Positions 15,937 through 17,678 of a stretch of 17,678 nt of DNA are shown piece after piece. The DNA is taken from positions 1 to 17,678 of the forward strand of contig JADJYY010000030.1 in the NCBI GenBank assembly GCA_016719465.1, read 5' to 3'. This DNA comes from Hydrogenophilales bacterium (GTDB lineage: Bacteria > Pseudomonadota > Gammaproteobacteria > Burkholderiales > Thiobacillaceae). Positions within the stretch are counted from its first letter, which is position 1, and each line of letters begins with the position of its first letter. A program made the translations under genes and the position numbers. Under the pieces are notes generated by a model, which was not told the DNA's origin, did not search any database, and saw only the letters and a program-made list of their open reading frames with translations.

Positions 15937-15946
15937 CCCTTAAGGG
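15937..15946. promoter_or_regulatory. Palindrome in the moaC/bepA divergent gap
   Basis: A perfect 10-bp palindrome, CCCTTAAGGG, lies in the 60-bp gap between divergent moaC and bepA. It is placed where a shared operator could sit, but it is short and GC-rich runs flank it. Confidence 0.25.
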
Positions 15947-15980
15947 AGGAACTGGTCGATAGGGCAAGTATCATAGCCCC

Positions 15981-17444
15981 ATGAATTTGTTTCGCTCCAT
16001 CGCCGCGGCCCTGCTCATCGCCTATCCCGCCGGCATCCTTCACAGCGGCGCCGCCCGGGCCATCGAATTGCCCGATCTCGGGGAGGTCGCCCGCACCAGC
16101 CTGTCCGAGGCCCAGGAAGATCGCATCGGCCGGGAAATCATGCGTCAGATCCGGGAAAGCAGCGACTATCTGGACGATGCGGTGATCGCCGATTACCTGG
16201 AGAACCTGGGCGACCGGCTTGCCGGCGCGTCGCCCAGCCCGGGCCGGAATTTCGAGTTCTTCCCTGTGCGGGATGCCAGCATCAACGCCTTCGCCCTGCC
16301 TGGCGGCTTCATCGGCGTCCATACCGGCCTGATCTCCGCCGCCCGGAACGAATCCGAGCTGGCGGGCGTGCTGGCCCACGAAATTTCCCACGTCACCCAG
16401 AATCACATCTCGCGCATGGTGGACAGCCAGAAGACCAACAGCCTGGCTTCCATGCTGGCATTGGCCGTGGCCATCCTCGCGGCGCGCTCCAACAGCCAGG
16501 CTTCCCAGGCGGCGCTGGTGGGCGCCCAGGCCCTGAGCATCCAGAACCAGTTGAATTTCACCCGCGAGAATGAGCGGGAAGCCGACCGGATCGGCTTGCA
16601 GACCCTGGACGCCGCCGGCTTCTCCCCCCAGGGCATGGGCAGTTTCTTCGAGCGCCTGCAGGCCCAGGGCCGGCTCTACGAGAACAACGCGCCGGCTTAC
16701 CTGCGCACTCACCCGTTGACCCACGAACGCATCGCCGACATGCAGAACCGCCTGGAGGACATGCCGTATCGCCAGCATCCGGATAGTCCCGAATTCATCC
16801 TGGTGCGGGCGCGGGTCCAGTCCACCGAGGGGGAGCCCAAGGACGCGGTCACCGTGTTCGAGGCGCGGGTGCGCGAAAATCCGTCGCCCGCCTCCTGGTA
16901 CGGCCTGCTCCAGGCCAGCCTGCGGGTGGGCAACAAGGCGCGGGCGTCCCAGTGCCTGGCCAGGCTGGACGGCGCCGTCGCCAAGTCTCCCCTGGTGGCG
17001 GTGGCCCGGGTCGAACTGGCCCTGGCCGAAGGCCGGGCGGCGGAGGCGGTCGAGTTGTCCCGGGCCGGGCTGGCCCTGCATGCCGGCTACCGTCCGCTGG
17101 CCTACCTGCATGCCGCTTCCCTGCTGCGCGTCGGCAAGGCCGGGGATGCCTTGAAGTTCCTGGATGATCAGCAGCGTACCTGGCCATCGGACGGTCATTT
17201 CCAAATGCTGAAGGCGGAAGCCCACAACGCCCTGGGACAGGTTGCCGAATCCCATCTGGCCCAGGCCGAGGCCTATGTGCTGGCGGACCGGATTGCCGCC
17301 GCCATCGAGCAATTGCAGATGGCGCAACGGGCGGGCAAGGCCGATTTCTACACCCTGTCCATCATCGATGCCCGTCTTCGGGACTTGCGCGAGCGACAGC
17401 GGCGGGAGTCGGCGTCCGATGTGGGGAGCAACGCAAGATACTGA
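15981..17444 (+). CDS. bepA: BepA-like periplasmic M48 metalloprotease with TPR repeats
   Basis: A periplasmic zinc protease and chaperone; its E. coli relative BepA assists or degrades outer-membrane proteins such as LptD at the BAM complex. The 487-residue protein matches the E. coli length. A signal peptide ends near residue 27 (AARA). The protease domain has HEISH at 133-137, third zinc ligand Glu198 in EREAD (65 residues after the first His, as in BepA) and LRTHPLTHERI with His244 near the regulatory His of BepA. The C-terminal half (about 270-470) is alpha-helical with TPR-like spacing. There is no strong ribosome site before the ATG at 15981. The last codon and the TGA stop lie inside a 98-bp dispersed repeat, so the C-terminus may have been set by insertion of that element. 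Confidence 0.9.
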   Translation: MNLFRSIAAALLIAYPAGILHSGAARAIELPDLGEVARTSLSEAQEDRIGREIMRQIRESSDYLDDAVIADYLENLGDRLAGASPSPGRNFEFFPVRDASINAFALPGGFIGVHTGLISAARNESELAGVLAHEISHVTQNHISRMVDSQKTNSLASMLALAVAILAARSNSQASQAALVGAQALSIQNQLNFTRENEREADRIGLQTLDAAGFSPQGMGSFFERLQAQGRLYENNAPAYLRTHPLTHERIADMQNRLEDMPYRQHPDSPEFILVRARVQSTEGEPKDAVTVFEARVRENPSPASWYGLLQASLRVGNKARASQCLARLDGAVAKSPLVAVARVELALAEGRAAEAVELSRAGLALHAGYRPLAYLHAASLLRVGKAGDALKFLDDQQRTWPSDGHFQMLKAEAHNALGQVAESHLAQAEAYVLADRIAAAIEQLQMAQRAGKADFYTLSIIDARLRDLRERQRRESASDVGSNARY

Positions 17445-17536
17445 TTTTCTCGAAAGTAATGCCCTATGCCGTCTTGCTGGCACTCTTCTCCCCACCCCAA
17501 CCCTCCCCGCCAGCGGGGAGGGGGCCAACTCCTCCC
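17439..17536 (+). repeat. 98-bp dispersed repeat, copy 2, overlapping the bepA stop
   Basis: This is the second copy of the element at 7707-7804 (97 of 98 identical). It starts with TAC TGA, the final tyrosine codon and stop of bepA, and continues through the CTCCCCGC / GCGGGGAG hairpin. Unlike copy 1 it continues into a second hairpin, so copy 1 may be the shortened form. Confidence 0.85.
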
Positions 17537-17572
17537 CCGCATGCGGGGGAGGTTGGGAGGGGGAGGAAAGTG
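17489..17572. repeat. Compound palindrome at the end of the dispersed repeat
   Basis: Two hairpins lie in series: CTCCCCGC / GCGGGGAG (about 17503-17520) and CCTCCCCCGC (17531-17540) / GCGGGGGAGG with a 2-base loop. The outer flanks (CTCCCCACCCCAACC on the left; GGTTGGGAGGGGGAGG on the right) also pair imperfectly, so the whole stretch can fold as one large cruciform. It could help end the bepA transcript, but no T-run follows. Confidence 0.65.
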
Positions 17573-17678
17573 GTTTTACTTTGCGCAAGGCTTAGTAGAT
17601 GCGGTTCGGTTACCGTGAAAGTCGCGTCGGCGACTTGTTCCCGGCGCGACATGCCACGCGAGAGGCATCCCGGACGGG
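17573..17678. other. Gene-free right edge with two hairpins
   Basis: I see no supportable gene here. There is a perfect 7-bp hairpin, AAGTCGC (17619-17625) / GCGACTT (17630-17636), with loop GTCG, and a weaker 5-bp stem, ATGCC (17651-17655) / GGCAT (17664-17668). The segment may be the leader of a gene beyond the window, and it does not match a riboswitch consensus I can recall. Confidence 0.4.

Noticed and set aside
13518..15962. Long plus-strand open frame (814 codons) opposite mutL and moaC
   Set aside because: Antisense shadow of mutL in GC-rich DNA; glycine/glutamine/histidine-rich with no recognisable domain.
15921..17588. Minus-strand frame extending moaC upstream to about 714 residues
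   Set aside because: The upstream part is antisense to bepA, and MoaC homology starts at the ATG at 15920.

Overview
The window looks like chromosomal DNA of a GC-rich betaproteobacterium. The evidence is gene content and order: petABC followed by sspA-sspB, a DegS/AlgW-type protease divergent from petA, a MutL carrying the endonuclease motif of MutH-lacking bacteria, and moaC divergent from a BepA-like M48 metalloprotease. I cannot fix the genus from sequence reading alone.

Layout. (1) Positions 1-6436, plus strand, visibly less GC-rich than the rest, hold the 3' part of a DISARM-type phage defence operon: drmA (helicase, entering from the left edge), drmB (DUF1998), a 5-methylcytosine methyltransferase of DrmMII type, and a Vsr-type mismatch endonuclease. 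Each junction is a 4-base ATGA or GTGA overlap, so this is one translationally coupled unit. As it stands drmA carries one +1 frameshift and drmMII carries four within about 410 bp. drmB and vsr are intact. (2) Positions 6464-7440, minus strand: a YecA-family SEC-C protein preceded by a small ribbon-helix-helix protein. (3) Positions 7441-7868 have no gene but hold a pair of REP-like hairpins in opposite orientation, a 98-bp repeat with a second copy 9.7 kb away at the end of bepA, and an intrinsic terminator. (4) tRNA-Thr(TGT), sspB, sspA, petC, petB and petA run on the minus strand: the cytochrome bc1 complex followed by stringent-starvation proteins A and B. (5) A membrane-anchored single-PDZ HtrA protease runs on the plus strand, divergent from petA. 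(6) mutL and a small S24-fold protein lie on the minus strand, then moaC (minus), then bepA (plus). (7) The right end, 17445-17678, holds repeats and hairpins and no gene I can support.

How it fits together. Regions 2 and 4-6 are housekeeping: respiration, ClpXP adaptor delivery, envelope quality control, mismatch repair and molybdenum cofactor synthesis. Region 1 is a defence island abutting them with only 27 bp between the convergent vsr and yecA stops. The DrmMII methylase would mark self DNA, DrmA/DrmB would act on unmodified phage DNA, and Vsr would repair T:G mismatches left when 5-methylcytosine deaminates.

The best leads are the vsr-bearing DISARM locus with its cluster of frameshifts, a 4x7-bp tandem repeat in the mutL linker that could act as a mutator switch, and the 98-bp repeat that supplies the stop codon of bepA.
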